Both the position numbers and the translations under genes were made by a program. From Eucommia ulmoides (lineage: Eukaryota; Streptophyta; Magnoliopsida; Garryales; Eucommiaceae), in assembly GCA_016647705.1 (NCBI GenBank), contig CM028334.1:4464046-4528045 (forward strand): DNA of 64,000 bases. Direction: 5' to 3'. Of the stretch, positions 36,758 through 49,967 are shown piece after piece. Position 1 is the stretch's first letter, and each line of letters opens with the position of its first letter. Under the pieces are notes generated by a model. It searched no databases. It worked only from the letters and a program-made list of their open reading frames with translations, and was not told the origin of the DNA.

Positions 36758-38595
36758 ACACATATATATAAATACAAATAAGTTATTTAAAAAATATATA
36801 TAAAAATAAACAAATTAGCTATTTACACATACAATTTTGAAAATAATTTATTTACACATATAAAAATTATATATAAATTATTTATATATATAAAAATTAT
36901 ATATAAACTATAATTATTTTGGATTTTTTTTTTGCTGATTGTTTTATTATTGTTATATATATATATTGATGTCGGATTTTGGGTAACCTCAACAGTATGG
37001 TCTGGTCACTTGTTGATGAAAATGATATGCTCGTTTTACTGGAATGGGGATGGAGAAGTCCGAGTTGGGGAAGTCCGAGATGGGGATAGAGAGGTCCAGG
37101 ATCAGCCTGTTTGACCCAAGATGGGCAGAGGTGGAGTGACCCGAGATGGGTCCTGAGTAGGGAAGCTACCCGAGAGTTTTCTAATCTGTAGAGAGTCTTC
37201 TTATCTGAGAAGGGGTCCCTGGCCGAAAATGACGGGCCTGGGTTGGAATTAGTCCAAAAACCTTCTAGTCCAGGAACAGGAAAGCTGAAATGCTTCCTGG
37301 TCCGAGAAAGGAAAAGCTGAAATGCTTTGTGATCCGTGGAAAAAGTGAATTAGAGCTTGAGATGAAGCAGATCCGAGATGGGGAGCACCTGGAAACTTGC
37401 ACAAAGGACTTATTGGGATGGACCTGGCGTGTCCCCTTCGACGTGAGAATCAGCGTATAGGGGAAAAATTTATAGAATATGTTATCAAGAAGAGGGAGCT
37501 ATTTTTGTGTGTGTCCAATTCATCTACATTTGAGCAATTGTATACTCTCTCATATATAGACAAAGTGGAGATTTGATTAAGGGTTTAATCATGGATTAGT
37601 GTTTCCTCAATATCTCATTAATGTCTCATCTTGACATGTAGCCAATGAGAGGGTGCCAAGGAGCATCTTGTATTGGCCATATTCGAAGATATTTGTGGAT
37701 ATTTGTAGATATTCATAAGACATTTGTGGGATATTTTATAGATATGTGTGGGATATTTTTGTGGTTTGGGAAAGTGAGTCAATCCATAAACTGAGGAAGA
37801 CACATTCTTGTTGAACCCGAGATGGGGAACTTGACCCCTACCCTTCCCGAATGGCCGGAGGCGAGAAGGGGAGTTATGCGGAGCTCCTTGCCCTGCTCTT
37901 CTAGAATAGCCAGAGACGAAAAGTGAGGCTTTGTTGAGGAACTTGCGGCGTTGATTTTTGAGACAAGCAATGTCGCTGTGGAGAATGCCAAGATGGGGAA
38001 GGGTTCCCCATCCCGGTGGCGGCTCGCCTTTTATTTCTGGAGAGTGTTGCTAGCTGTCTTTTAAGTGGTTGACATGGGCTAAGGTGTGTCTCTACCCGAC
38101 ACAATTTTCACACTTGACCTTAGGTAAGAACTTATCTTGGTAGAGAATTGATCTTGATGAAGAGTTATGAACACGTGACGGTCATCTATTAATTTCGACG
38201 GTGATCGTAAGAAAGTCTCATACGAGTGCGGATGCTCCTCAATTCAACTTTAATCCCATGCATAAGAAAATTTATCAAAAGTAGCCCCCTTTTCATGTTC
38301 CCAGGCCCCTCAAATTTTTTACCATTCATATAATTATGGTGTAGGCTAATATGCCTACGTTGAATTTAGCCATATGATGTTGTACAGTAGGATCCAACGA
38401 GTATGACACGGACAACACATCAGATCCTTGTAGGCTAAAACAACTTTTGACACGTGGCATGCCTTTTTTATTTTTATTTTTTTAATTAATTAAAAAAAGG
38501 ACAAGGCAAGTGGTGGAGAGCATTCACTGGTGAAAGGGATGAGACCGAGTGACACGTCAGCATTGATTTTTTATAAATAAAGGCACCCCGATTTT
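36758..38595 (+). repeat. Long direct repeat, copy A (about 1.8 kb)
   Basis: Similar along its length to 41815-42775 plus 49061-49760. Shared landmarks are ggtatggtctggtcacttg, gggaagctacccg, aggaagacac before gttgaacc, and the end ttataaataaaggc. Its site at about 37795-37808 is uninterrupted, whereas copy B carries a Copia insertion there. It is non-coding with many gatgggg-type blocks. It may be an LTR or a duplicated promoter-bearing segment: the class is unknown. Confidence 0.75.
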
Positions 38596-41500
38596 CGAAA
38601 AAATAAAAAATAAAATAAATAAATATAAAAAATGTTTTTTTGTTTTGGTTTTTTTTTTTTTAAAAAAAAATATTAAAGAGAACTTTTTTTTACAACGTCT
38701 TTCTCATAAAATAACTTAAGCCAATTTTAAAAAAAATGAGTCACCACCTAACATTAAGTTTTAAATAGTGTGCTAATTCATCGGACTTTTTTTTTTTTAA
38801 AAATAATTTTAGAAAAATGGCTTAAGTAAAATTTTTATTCTGAAAAAAGACACGGACCGACTAAAGATTCGTTTTAAAGGGTTCGGGAGTCAGTTACACT
38901 CAGAGAATGTGGTAGGCACCTCAAAATGTTCGTCTAAAAATAATATTTTATCCAATTAAATCTAATTAAAAATTTAAGTCTGAATATTTTATTTTATTTT
39001 GAAATCTCTTCTAAGAGAAAAATTTTGTTTTATGTTATTTTTTTTTAATTTTTTATGATTTTTTTTTTTAAAAAACAAATGTTTTTTTAAAACATTTTTT
39101 TTATTTTCCAAATTTTCGAAAAAAACAAAAATAAAAATCGTTATTTTTTTTAGAAAAGCGAGAACAAAACAATTTTTTTATTTATTTTTTTCGAATTTAA
39201 AAAAAAAAAACATTTTTTTTTTAGAAAGCTAGAACAAAATATTTTTTTTTTCGTGTTTTTTTTTTTTTAACATCTTAAAACTTAAACAAATTTTAACATC
39301 ACATAGCAAATGGAGAACATTACATAACAAAAAGATTTTTCCCGAACCGAAAACGTTAACATAATAACAATTTATTTTTTCTCATTTTCACATACACAAC
39401 AATAACATTTTTTTTAACTAAAACAAATACAAACTAAATTTTCCTCGTTTCCACATACAAAATAATAACATTTTTTTTTTAATCAAGACAAACACAAACT
39501 AAACATGCCAAATATAAATGATAAAAATAAAATAAATATTTCAAATATATAACGAATATTTGAAAGAAAATACTTAAAATAAAATTATTTATCATGTTCG
39601 GGAGCGCAAGATTTCAACATCTTGCTTGGAAGCTCGGGATTTTCACACCCCCATTCGGGTGCGCGGAATTTTAACTTCTCTCTTTCTCAAGAACTCAAAA
39701 ACCCACCAAAATGAACTCTCAATTTTCTCACAAACATCCCCACCTCAAGGCTTAATTCTCTCTCTACAGCTCAAAAAAAACTAAAATAAATTTCTCTCCT
39801 CCCTTTCTATTCTCTCTGGCCATTCTCCCAAAATCAAGCCAAACCCCCTCAAATTTGTCCTCTGTTTCTCTCTCTACAAAACCCACAAAACTCCATTATG
39901 AATTCTCCAAACCTTTTTTGTTTTTTTCCCCAACACCCTCTCCCATTTTATATATATATTTTTACTCCAAAATAAAAAATAAAAAAATATTTTTACTTCA
40001 AAAATTATTTATTACTTAAAAAAATTATTCATTTTTATAGTAAATTTCTATTTCAAAAAATACTTTTGCAGTAGATTTCTACTTCAAAAAATCTAGTATA
40101 ATAAAAAATCATAATAGATTTTTTAAAGCAAAAAAAAATATTTATTTTTTTTCAATTGAAGTAAAAATATTTTTTTTATTTTCAATTAAATTCAAGTAAA
40201 AATTCAATTTGGTCGACAAGGTATCCTATTTGATTGATAATTTAGATCAAGATATGCAATTTAAACCTACTATTTTCAACGGTTGACTGATTTGTCAAGT
40301 CGGTCGACCGACTGAATTAGTTTTCATAACTTTTTATCTCACTGTTTAACCATTAAAATTAACAAACAAAAAAAGTTTTTTTTATAAAAAAACAAAATTA
40401 AAAAAAAAAGAAAGGAAAAAGTAAAAAACAAAAACAAAAATTGTTTAAAATGAAATAATGGTCAAAATTAAGGGATATAAAGTGAATAAAAAAACTTGGG
40501 TTTTCAAGAACCCATTTCGGGCTCCTTTCTCTGCTCTCTATCTCTCTCCTCTCTCTCTCTCTCTCTCCTCTCTCTATTGGCATAAAAAAAAAAAAAAGAA
40601 GGACCCAAACACCAAGACCAAGCCAATACGGTATTTTTTTTTGGTCCCGGCGTTCTGAACGCTGGGATAAAAAAAATTAAATTTTTTTTTTACAAATAGT
40701 TCCGGTGTTCACAACACCGAAATACTCGGGCTAGTAAATAATTTGAAACTCACGCGTTGTCAGGAATTTTTTTTAAAAAAAATATTTATTATGTAAAGAA
40801 TTCGCTGTAATGTTTGCGGCCCCTTTTTAGTTTTAGTGGCTGCACTACTGATGTTTAGGGGCGGCAGAAGCAGCCCCTTGGGTTGTGTGCTTGCTTGCAC
40901 ACAACCCCAATTTTTTTAATTTTTTTTTTATTTTTCAAAATCTTTTTATAGCTTAAAATCCAATTACTCATAATTTAATCGAATTCAAAACAAATTTCAT
41001 CAATTTCATAAATTTTCGAAAATATTCAAACTTTAAGGTCAAAATTAAAACATTTTAAGAAAAATTAGTTTCAATTCATTCAAATTTTGAAAACTAAAAT
41101 TTACCAAATAAGCCACGATAAACTTTCGAGATTCACTTCAATTTCATCAATTTAGCCTAAAAAATAACTTTCGTAATTTTTTTATTTTGACCCGAAAATT
41201 TCTTTTGAATTTCCGAACCACAATTAGAGCTTCAATTCGAGTTTCTCAATAATTAATCCTTTCAAAAGATTTGATACAAAAATTTTGAATAAAAATTGGT
41301 CCTTGTTAATGACGATTTATAGTTTCTCAAAATTTTAATTATGCTCCATAAACTTTTTATTTCAACAAAATGTCTCAATTTGTTTGTTTGGGGACCCAAT
41401 TGGAATTATGAGACTCTTATTGAACCTACCCAAAAATTAATCACGAACTTTGGGTTCAAATATTAATCTTTTAAGTTTTCAATTTGGTCCCAAAACTTTT

Positions 41501-41814
41501 TCAATGGAACAATTTTGATTCAAAATCCTCAATCGGATAACCTTTCAACTTAATTGGATTTTTTAGATATTAATTTAAATCTTAGAGACTTAACTTATTA
41601 TTTCAAGCCCCCAATGAAGCCAACACGATTTCTAATTGTAAAATTCAAACTCGAACTGATTTTGAAACCTTTGAATCGATCATCTATTTTCGTTTGGATA
41701 TTTTCAAAATTCATGAATAGTTGACGTGACAAAAAAAATTTCCTTTTCCCTTTTTTTTTTTATTTTTTTTTTTCAAAAATTCTACTCATAGGCGGGGCAA
41801 AATGCGGTGTCTAC
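38596..41814 (+). mobile_element. Gypsy (Tat/Ogre-like) LTR-type sequence, probably solo
   Basis: Contains gagtcaccacctaa (about 38738) and gggttcgggagtcagttac (about 38879), wording typical of large plant Gypsy LTRs. It ends gcggtgtctaca at 41814, exactly where copy B of the flanking repeat begins. It has many poly(T)/poly(A) runs and a CT-rich stretch (40525-40580), and no coding region. The left end near 38596 lacks a clear TG, so the boundary and class are inferred. Confidence 0.5.
40645..40719. repeat. Two adjacent small hairpins (tcccggcgtt and cggtgtt arms)
   Basis: Hairpin 1: tcccggcgtt (40645-40654), loop ctg, aacgctggga, one mismatch. Hairpin 2: cggtgtt (40703-40709), loop cac, aacaccg. 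Their style resembles the ccggcc palindrome at 36639. Confidence 0.7.
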
Positions 41815-42775
41815 ACATATATATAAATACAAATCAACTATTTACACATAAAAAATATATATAAAAATTATACATAAACTATAATTATTTTGGGTTTTTT
41901 ATTTTGCTTATTGTTTTATTATTGTTATATGTGTGTGTGTGTTAATATTGGATTTTGGGCGATCTCAACGGTATGGTCTGGTCACTTGTTGATGAAAATT
42001 ATATGTTTGCTTTACTGGAAGTCTAGAATGAGGATGGAGAAGCCTGAGATGGGGACAGAGAGGTTTGGGATCAGTCTGCCCGCCCCAAGATGGGTAGAGG
42101 TAGAGTGACCCAGGATGGGTCTCGAGTAAGGAAGCTACCCGGGAGTCTTCTAATTCGTGGAGAATCGTCTGATCCGAGAAGGGGTCCCTAGTCAAGAAGT
42201 GACGGGCCTAAGTTGGAATTAGTCCAAAAACCTTCTAGTCCGGGGAGAAGAAAGCTAGAATGTTTTTTGGTCCAAGAAGGGGAAAGCTGGAATACTTTGT
42301 GATCTGTGGAAAAAATGAATAAGAGTTTGAGATGAAGCAAATCCGAGATGGGGAGCACTTGAAAACTTGCACAAAAGACTTGCCGGGATGGATCCGGTGT
42401 GTCCCATTTGGTGTGAAAATCAGCATACGGGAATTTTTTTTATAGAATATACTATCAAGAAGATGGAGCTATTTTTATGTATGTCTAATTCATCTACCTT
42501 TGAGCAGTTGTATACTCTCCCATATATAGGCAAGGTAGAGATTTGATTAAGGGCTTAATCATGGATTAGTGTCTTCTCAATATCTCATTAATGTCCCATT
42601 TTGGCATGTAGTTAATGAGAGGGTGCCAAGGAGCATCTTGTGTTGGCCATGTTGAAAGATATTTGTGGATATTTTGGGATATTTGTAGCTATTCATGTGA
42701 TATTTGCAGGATATTTTGTAGATATTTGTGGTTTGGGAAAGTGAGCCAGCTCATAAACTGAGGAAGACATATTTC
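41815..42775 (+). repeat. Long direct repeat, copy B, left part
   Basis: Counterpart of copy A from catatatataaatac (A: about 36760) up to the Copia insertion point in aggaagacatatttc. It continues at 49061. Confidence 0.8.
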
Positions 42776-43673
42776 TGTTGAAACTTATGAATTTTAAAAT
42801 ATTTTATAGAAAGTGTCATATAGTTTTCCCTCTTTTCTCTTATCCCACATTGGTTGGGAGAAGAGATATTGAGGAGTATAACATGAGGCATGTGGGAATC
42901 TTGGGGTGTGCCCCAAAGGATACCTACATTTTGTGGAGGGAAGAGGAGTTACATCCCTACAGGTTTACCACACGCGCATACGTGCCGCCGTCGCTGGCAG
43001 TCTGGCCGTGCCGTGCCGAGTCGAGCGTGCGTGTGATGAGGTGGCACTTATTTATTTATTTTTTGGATAAAAATTATTTAATAAATTATATAAAGTCAGA
43101 TCAGATTGTTTAGAATCTGAACAGTTATGAAGCAACAATTTGAATTCAACAGTTATGAATTTTAAAAAAAGGGATCAGTTCTGAAATGTTTAAAAAAAGC
43201 GTCTGCATTATGAGCTGGATTATGAATCATTCAATGCCCCAACGTTTTGATTTTTTTTTCTCCAACGTTATGAATTATCTTGCCTATAAATACTGTTTCT
43301 TTTATTTGTTCGAGAAGATAGGAAAAAAAAAATAGAGTTTAAGTTTTGGGAAAGAAAAAAAACAGTGTTGTTTCTTTGGTTTTCAAATCAGTTTCGGTTT
43401 TCCAGTTTTCATTTTATATTTCCAAGTTTCTGAGTAGTATGTTCTTCATTAGAACAGTGTGTGTGGGTGTTCGTTTTCAGGCCTTTTGTTGTGTAAAGAA
43501 TGTCCTATACAGAGGTAATTCTGGGCTATTTTATCCGGGGGACGAAGGGGTTGTTACACTGTTTGCACAATCTTTGGCAGAACTGCGAAATGTCTTAAAG
43601 AGAGTGACCTAGTCCGCGACTCAACCCAAGAAATTTCGGTAAACTCGTTCATTATTTATTTACTGCCGCAACA
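42776..43673 (+). mobile_element. 5' LTR of the nested Copia element
   Basis: Starts TGTTGAAACTTATG and ends CCGCAACA, 898 bp. It is preceded by atttc (42771-42775). A TATA-like ctataaatactg lies at about 43285. No standard Met-tRNA PBS is seen directly after it (attttaagacg). Confidence 0.9.
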
Positions 43674-43710
43674 ATTTTAAGACGTTCTATTTTGCCGATT
43701 ATCTGCTAAG

Positions 43711-46700
43711 ATGTCTACTGGTCACGAATTTAAACAAGTCACTATTGATCTTAACAAACTCTTTCGATTCGAAGGGTTTCATTTTAAAAGATGAAGATAG
43801 AAAATATTATTTTTTCTAATTATAAAAAAAATAGCATATGTCTGTACAACCAAAAAACCTCAATTACCTCAAGTTCCTACTGACACTCAGATTCAAGAAG
43901 TTAAGTCTTGGGAGGAAAATGATTTTCGTTGTAAGAATTTCATTCTTAATGGTATGCCTGATGATCTGTATGATTATTACTGCTATAACAAAATTGCAAA
44001 GAAAGTTTGGGATGCTCTTTCAAAGAAATACGACACTGAGGAGGCTGAAAGTAAAAAATATGTTGTTAGTCGGTATCTGAAATACCAAATGACCGACGAC
44101 AAATCTGTGGAAGTTCAGTCTCATGAACTTCAGAAAATTGCTCATGAAATAATTGCTGAAAGTGTGTCCCTTGATGAACAATTTCAAGTTGCTGTTTTAA
44201 TTGATAAATTACCCCATTATTGGAAAGATTTTAAGAATACTCTGAGGCACAAAACTAAAGAGTTTTTTTTAGAAAGTTTGATCACTCGTCTTCGGATTGA
44301 TGAGGAAGCCCGAAAACAAGATCAGAAAGATGAAGTGCTCGTTGTTTTTAACAACGCTCACAAAAAATCATCTTATGCTGTTCTAAAACCCAAAAGGAAA
44401 AATATGAAAAATCAAAATCAAAATCGCAACCACAACAACCAGAACAGAAATATACATCAAAATCAGAATAGAAACAAACCCCCTTCAAGAAATAATTTTG
44501 AACATTTTACTTGTTGTAATTGTGAGAAGGCGGGCCATTTGGCCCGAAATTGCCGACAAAGATGTCGTCCTGCTCCACAGGTGAATCTTACTGAGGATCA
44601 ACTTATAGCTATGATTTATGAAATTAATATAGTTGGTGGATCCGAAGGGTGGTGGGTAGACACTGGTGTTTCACGCCATGTTTGCTATGATCGTATCATG
44701 TTCAAGTCTTATTCTGAAAGTGAAGACAAGAAAGTATTGCTGGGTGATTCTCACTCCACTATTGTTGCTGGTTCTGGTGAAGTAGAATTAAAATTTACCT
44801 CTGGAAAGACGGTCATCCTTAAAGATGTTCTGTATACTCCATAGATGAGAAAGAATTTGATTTCAGGCTATCTTCTTAACAAAGCGGGGTTCACTCAAAC
44901 TATTGGGGCTGATTTGTACACCTTAACCAAAAATAATATTTTTGTTGGGAAGAGTTATGCAACTGATGGAATGTTCAAAGTGAATGTTAAAATTAATAAA
45001 ATTTCTTCTTCTGCTTACATGTTGTGTTCTTTTAATATTTGGTATGCTAAACTTTGTCATGTTAACAAACGCATTATTAAAAACTTAAGTAACTTAGAAC
45101 TAATTCTTAAACTGTTTTTGAATGATTTTGAAAAGTGTGAATTTTGCAGTCAAGTCAAGCTTACTAAAACCTCTCATAAATTAGTAATTAGAAAATCTGA
45201 ACCTCTTGATTTGATACATTCTGACATTTGTGAATTTGATAGCGTCATGACTAGATATGGTAAACGTTATTTTATTACATTTATAGATGATTACTCTGAT
45301 TTCACTTTTGTTTATCTCATGAAAAATAAAAGTGAAGCGTTTGATATGTTCAAAATATTTGTAACTGAGATTGAAAATCAATGCAATAAGAAAATTAAGA
45401 GGTTACGAAGTGATAGAAAAATCGAATATGATTATGATATTTTCATTAATTTTTATAATTCTCATGAGATTATTCATGAAAAAACTGTACCGTATTCTCC
45501 TAAAATGAATGGTAAGGCTGAAAGGAAAAATAGAACTTTTGTTGAATCTGTAGTTACTATTTTGTTTAACTCCAGTGCTGCTTCTCACTGGTGAGGTGAA
45601 ATTTTATTGACGGTTTGCTATGTGCTTAATAGACTTCCCAAATTGAAAAGTAAAATTTTACCTTATGAAGTTTTCAAAAATAAGAAACCAAATTTGTCTT
45701 ATTTTAAAACTTGAGATTGTTTGACATATGTTCGATTTCCTGATCCAAAAAGAAGAAAACTTACCATTAGAGCTTATGAATGTATTTTTATTGGCTATGC
45801 GGTGAATAGTAAAGCTTAAGATTTTATGATTTGAAAGATCGAGTTATCATTGAATCAAATAATGCTGATTTTTATAATTATAAATTTCCTTTCAAATTGA
45901 AGAATAGTGGAGGCTCAACATCTAGTAATGAACTTGTCATTAAGATTAATGAATCTGATATGGAATTAGATATTGAACTTAGAAGGAGTAAACGGTCTCG
46001 TATTGCAAAGGACTTTGGTTTGAATTTCTATACATATACCTTAGAGAAGGATCTGCTCACCCTCTAAGAGGCATTGTCCTATGTAAATGCTAATTTATAG
46101 CAAAAGGCTATAGATGATGAATTGGACTCTCTCGAGTCAAATAGAACATGACATTTAGTAGATTTACCTCCTGGTTGTAAAACAATAGGATGTAAATGAA
46201 TTCTTAAGAAGAAATTGAAACCCGATAGAACCATTGATAAATATAAGATTTGTCTCGTAGTCAAAGGGTTTAAACAAAAAGAGAATATAGATTTCTTTGA
46301 TACTTTCTCACCTGTCTCTAGAATTACATCTATTCGTGTACTTTTATCACTTGCTTCAATTCATGATCTTGTTGTACACCAATGGATGTTAAAACTGCTT
46401 TTTTGAATGGTGAATTAGAAGAAGAAATTTATATGGATCAACCTGAAGAATTTGTAATTCCTAGTCTAGAAAATAAAGTGTGCAAACTTGATAAATCTCT
46501 TTATGGTTTAAAACAAGCACCTAAGCAATGGCATGAGAAATTTGATAATCTTGTTATTTCACATGATTTTAAAGTAAATGAAAGTGACAAATGCATCTAT
46601 TATAAATCTGAAAATGTTGTTTGCCCTATTATATGTCTTTATGTGGATGATTTGCTAATTTTTGGTTCCAATATTAATGTTGGGAAAAATGTGAAATCCA

Positions 46701-47529
46701 TGCTATGTGCTAATTTTGACATGAAAGATCTTGGTGAAGCAAGTGTAATCCTTGGTATTAAAATAACTAGGTCTAAATAGAGAGCTTCTTTGGATCAATC
46801 TCATTATATAGAGAAAATTCTAAAAAATACAATTATTTTGATTGTAAACCAGCATGTACTCCTTATGATCCTAGTGTGAAGTTGTTCAAGAACACCGATG
46901 AAGGTATTAGACAATCTGAGTATGCGAGCATCATAGGCAGTCTTCAATGTGCCACTGATTGTACTAGACCCGATATAGCGTATGCTATGGGATTACTATG
47001 CAGGTTTACAAGCAGACTTAGTATTGAGCATTGGCATGCTATTGATAGGATTATGAGATACTTAAAAAGAACTATGAACCTTGGATTACTTTATCAAAAG
47101 TTTCCCGCTTTTCTGGAAGGATATAGCGATGCTGACTGGAACACTTTTTCAGATGACTTCAAAGCAACTAGTGACTATATATTTAGCATAACTGGTGGAG
47201 CTGTTTCTTAGAAATTTAAGAAACAAACTATTTTGGCTCAATCAACTATGGAGTTTGAGATGATTGCACTAGTTTCAGTTAGCGAGAAAGCAGGGTGGTT
47301 AAGAAGCCTGCTTTTTGATACCCCTTTATGGGAGAGACCGATTCCAACTGTCTTGATCCATTGCGATAGTACCGCGGCTATTGCAAAGATTCAGAATCGT
47401 TATTGTAACGAAAAAAAACGACAAATACGTTGCAAACACAGCACTATTAGAGAGTATATCTCGATAGGAGCTGTGAGAATGGATCATGTACGGTCTGATG
47501 ATAACCTAGCCGATCCTTTGATGAAATGA
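43711..47529 (+). pseudogene. Copia gag-pol, multiple stops and frameshifts
   Basis: Gag starts at about 43711 but is broken within 35 codons. The main gag/protease frame is 43954-44844, with zinc knuckle CCNCEKAGHLARNC (CX2CX4HX4C, about 44510) and protease motif WWVDTGVSRHVC (about 44650). The integrase frame 44845-45594 has CEFCSQVKL (zinc part), then LIHSDICEF and LRSDR for the acidic residues. RT spans 46215-46780 with MDVKTAFLNGELEE and the active-site LYVDDLLIF. RNase H spans 46876-47529 with GYSDADWN and VLIHCDSTAAIAK. In-frame stops lie at 44842, 45592, about 45817, 46778 and 47209, with shifts between, so no full polyprotein can be made. Confidence 0.92.
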
Positions 47530-48150
47530 TTAGCTCGAGAAAAAGTTTACAAAATCTCGAAAGGAATGGGAATCAAGTCCATAGATGGACGAGTCACTTG
47601 TGAGGGAAACCTAACCTATAAACTGGAGATCCCAAGAAATAAGTTCAAAGGGTAATAACAACTTATAAAGTGATATGAGAAGAATCATGCTATAATAATA
47701 AATTTGAGTTCTATTTCATAAATGTATTGTTTAAAGCATGATATCCTGAAAAGATAGAAGGTTGAGTTTTTTATTAACTTTTAATGAGATCTATACTCTA
47801 TTTGAAGCAGAGTACCTAGCTACAGGAATACTCTTGATAGACTCACCTATGTGAATATGAAAGTGTGGCCGCTTCCTATCGAATTTTGGGCAAAATTCTC
47901 TAGAGTATTCACTATACTGAGATACACGTGCATGGCCGTAAAGTACGAGCTTTTGGACTACACCCTGATAGGGTTGTGTGTGTGATGTTGTTAGAGATAG
48001 AGTTCAAAACTACGAGTTACTCTAGTATAATCTAAATTATCGTCACTATGTAAAGGTTCAAGTCGACAGACACTTTTGCTTATGCACAATCTTATATTGT
48101 ATTATACTGCTCGATGAAAAATTATTTTTAAAAACATTCAAGTGGAGGAT
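47530..48150. other. 3' untranslated part and PPT of the nested Copia element
   Basis: Non-coding DNA between the RNase H stop and the 3' LTR. The purine-rich agtggaggat at 48141-48150 is the polypurine tract for plus-strand priming. Confidence 0.7.
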
Positions 48151-49059
48151 TGTTGAAACTTATGAATTTTAAAATATTTTATAGAAAGTGTCATATAGTT
48201 TTCCCTCTTTTCTCTTATCTCACATTGGTTGGGAGAAAAGATATTGATGAGTATAACATGTGGCATGTGGGAATCTTGAGGTGTGCCCCAAGGGGTACCC
48301 ACATTTTGTGGAGGGGAGATGAGCTACATCCCTACAGGTTTACCACACCCGCGCGCGGGCCGCCGCCGCTGTGCTGTGCCGTGCCGTGCCGAATTGAGTC
48401 GAATCGAGCGTGTGATGAGGTGACACTTATTTATTTATTTTTGGGATAAAAATTATTTAATAAATTATATAAAGTCAGATCAAATTGTTTAGAATCTGAA
48501 CAGTTTCAAAACTCCAAAATTCAACAGTTATGAAACAATAATTTGAATTCAACAGTTCTGAATTTTAGAAAAACGGATCAGTTTTGAAATGTTTAAAAAA
48601 AACGTCTGCATTATGAGCTGGATTATGAATCATTCAATGCTCCAACGTTTTGATTTTTTTTTCTCTCCAACGTTATGAATTGTCTTGCCTATAAATACTG
48701 TTTCTTTTATTTGTTTGAGAAGACAGGAAAAAAACACAGAGTTTAAGTTTCAGGAAGGAAAAAAAATTGTGTTGTTTCTTTGGTTTTCAAATCAGCTTCG
48801 GTTTTCCAGTTTTCATTTTATATTTCCAAGTTTCCGAGCAGTCTGCTCTTCATTAAAACAGTGTGTGTGGGTGTTCATTTTCAGGCCTTCTGTTGTGCAA
48901 ATAAGGTCCTAGATAGAGGTGATTTTGGGCTGTTTTATCCTGGGAGACGACGGGGCTATTACACTGTTTGCATGATCTTGGGTAGAGCCGCAAAACTTCT
49001 TAAAGAAAGTGACCTAGTCCGCGACTCAACCCGTTCATTATTTATTTACTGTTGCAACA
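48151..49059 (+). mobile_element. 3' LTR of the nested Copia element
   Basis: Starts TGTTGAAACTTATG and ends GTTGCAACA, 909 bp, aligning to the 5' LTR with point changes and a few short indels (for example the extra agtttcaaaactcc near 48502). Confidence 0.9.
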
Positions 49060-49060
49060 C

Positions 49061-49760
49061 ATTTCTGTTGAACCTGAGATGGGGAATTTGATCCCTGCCC
49101 TTCCTGAATAGTCGGAGACAAGAAGGGGGGTTTTGTTGAGGAGTTTGTGGAGTTGATTTTCGAGACGGGCAATGCCGTTGTGGAGATAGCCGGAGACAGA
49201 AAGAGGGGAATTGTTTCCCATCCTGACTACGGCTCGTCTTCCCTTCCTGGAGAATGCTGCTAGCTATCTTTAGAGTGGTTGGTATGGGCCAAGGTGTGTC
49301 CCTACCCGACACAATCTTCACACTCGACTTTTGGCAAGAGTTGATCTTGGTGAAAAATTATGAACACATGACGCTCTTCCATTGATTTCAACGGTAATCT
49401 TAGGAAAATCTGATAGGAGTGCGGATGCTCCTCAATTCAACTTTAACGCCATGCATAAGAAAATTTGCCAAAAGTAGCCCCCTTTTCATGTTCCCAGCCC
49501 CCTCAGATTTTTTCCCATTCATATAATTATGGTGTAGCCTAATATGCCTACGTTGAATTTAGCCATATGATGTTGTACAGTAGGATCAAACGAATACGAC
49601 ACGGACAACACATCAGATCCTTGTAGGCTAAAACAACGTTTGACACGTGGTATGTCCTTTTTTATTTTTTTAATTAATTAAAAAAAGGACAAGGCAAGAC
49701 TGGTGGAAGGGATGAGACCGAGTGACACGTCAGCATTGATATTTTTTATAAATAAAGGCC
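49061..49760 (+). repeat. Long direct repeat, copy B, right part
   Basis: Resumes with atttctgttgaacctgag and follows copy A from about 37803 to ttataaataaaggc. It includes the agccccctt block (49474-49548) and an AT-rich palindromic stretch (aattaatt core near 49675). Confidence 0.8.
49735..49757 (+). promoter_or_regulatory. TATA-like box at the end of the long repeat
   Basis: tgacacgtcag (49722-49732, ACGT core) is followed by ttttttataaataaaggc. The pair is also present at the end of copy A (about 38551-38585). Possibly a promoter inside an LTR or a captured gene promoter. Confidence 0.4.
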
Positions 49761-49967
49761 CTTCAGTTCTCTAGGAGCCGCTTATTCATTATTACTACCT
49801 CCCGTCCCCGCCCTTGACGAACAGGTGTATCCACGCCACGTCATTGCCTTCGTTGCATGCATTTCCAAAATATCAGGGGCAAATTTGGAAAATCAATGGT
49901 TCGCGGTGCACATATTTAATTCCCACGCGCACTGAAGGATTGTGCTTCAACACCGAACTTTTTTTTT

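Larger units (their letters stand above)
42776..49059 (+). mobile_element. Near-complete Copia retrotransposon, degenerate
   Basis: Two LTRs (42776-43673, 48151-49059) enclose gag and pol in Copia order: gag, zinc knuckle, protease, integrase, RT, RNase H. A purine tract agtggaggat precedes the 3' LTR. Target duplication atttc at 42771-42775 and 49061-49065 (one extra c at 49060). In the first 150 bases the LTRs differ at roughly 8 positions, so it is not a very recent insertion. It interrupts copy B of the long repeat. Copy A preserves the empty site. Confidence 0.92.

Noticed and set aside
36932..38104. Short frames inside the long repeat copies
   Set aside because: The frames are not conserved between copies A and B, which share only nucleotide similarity.
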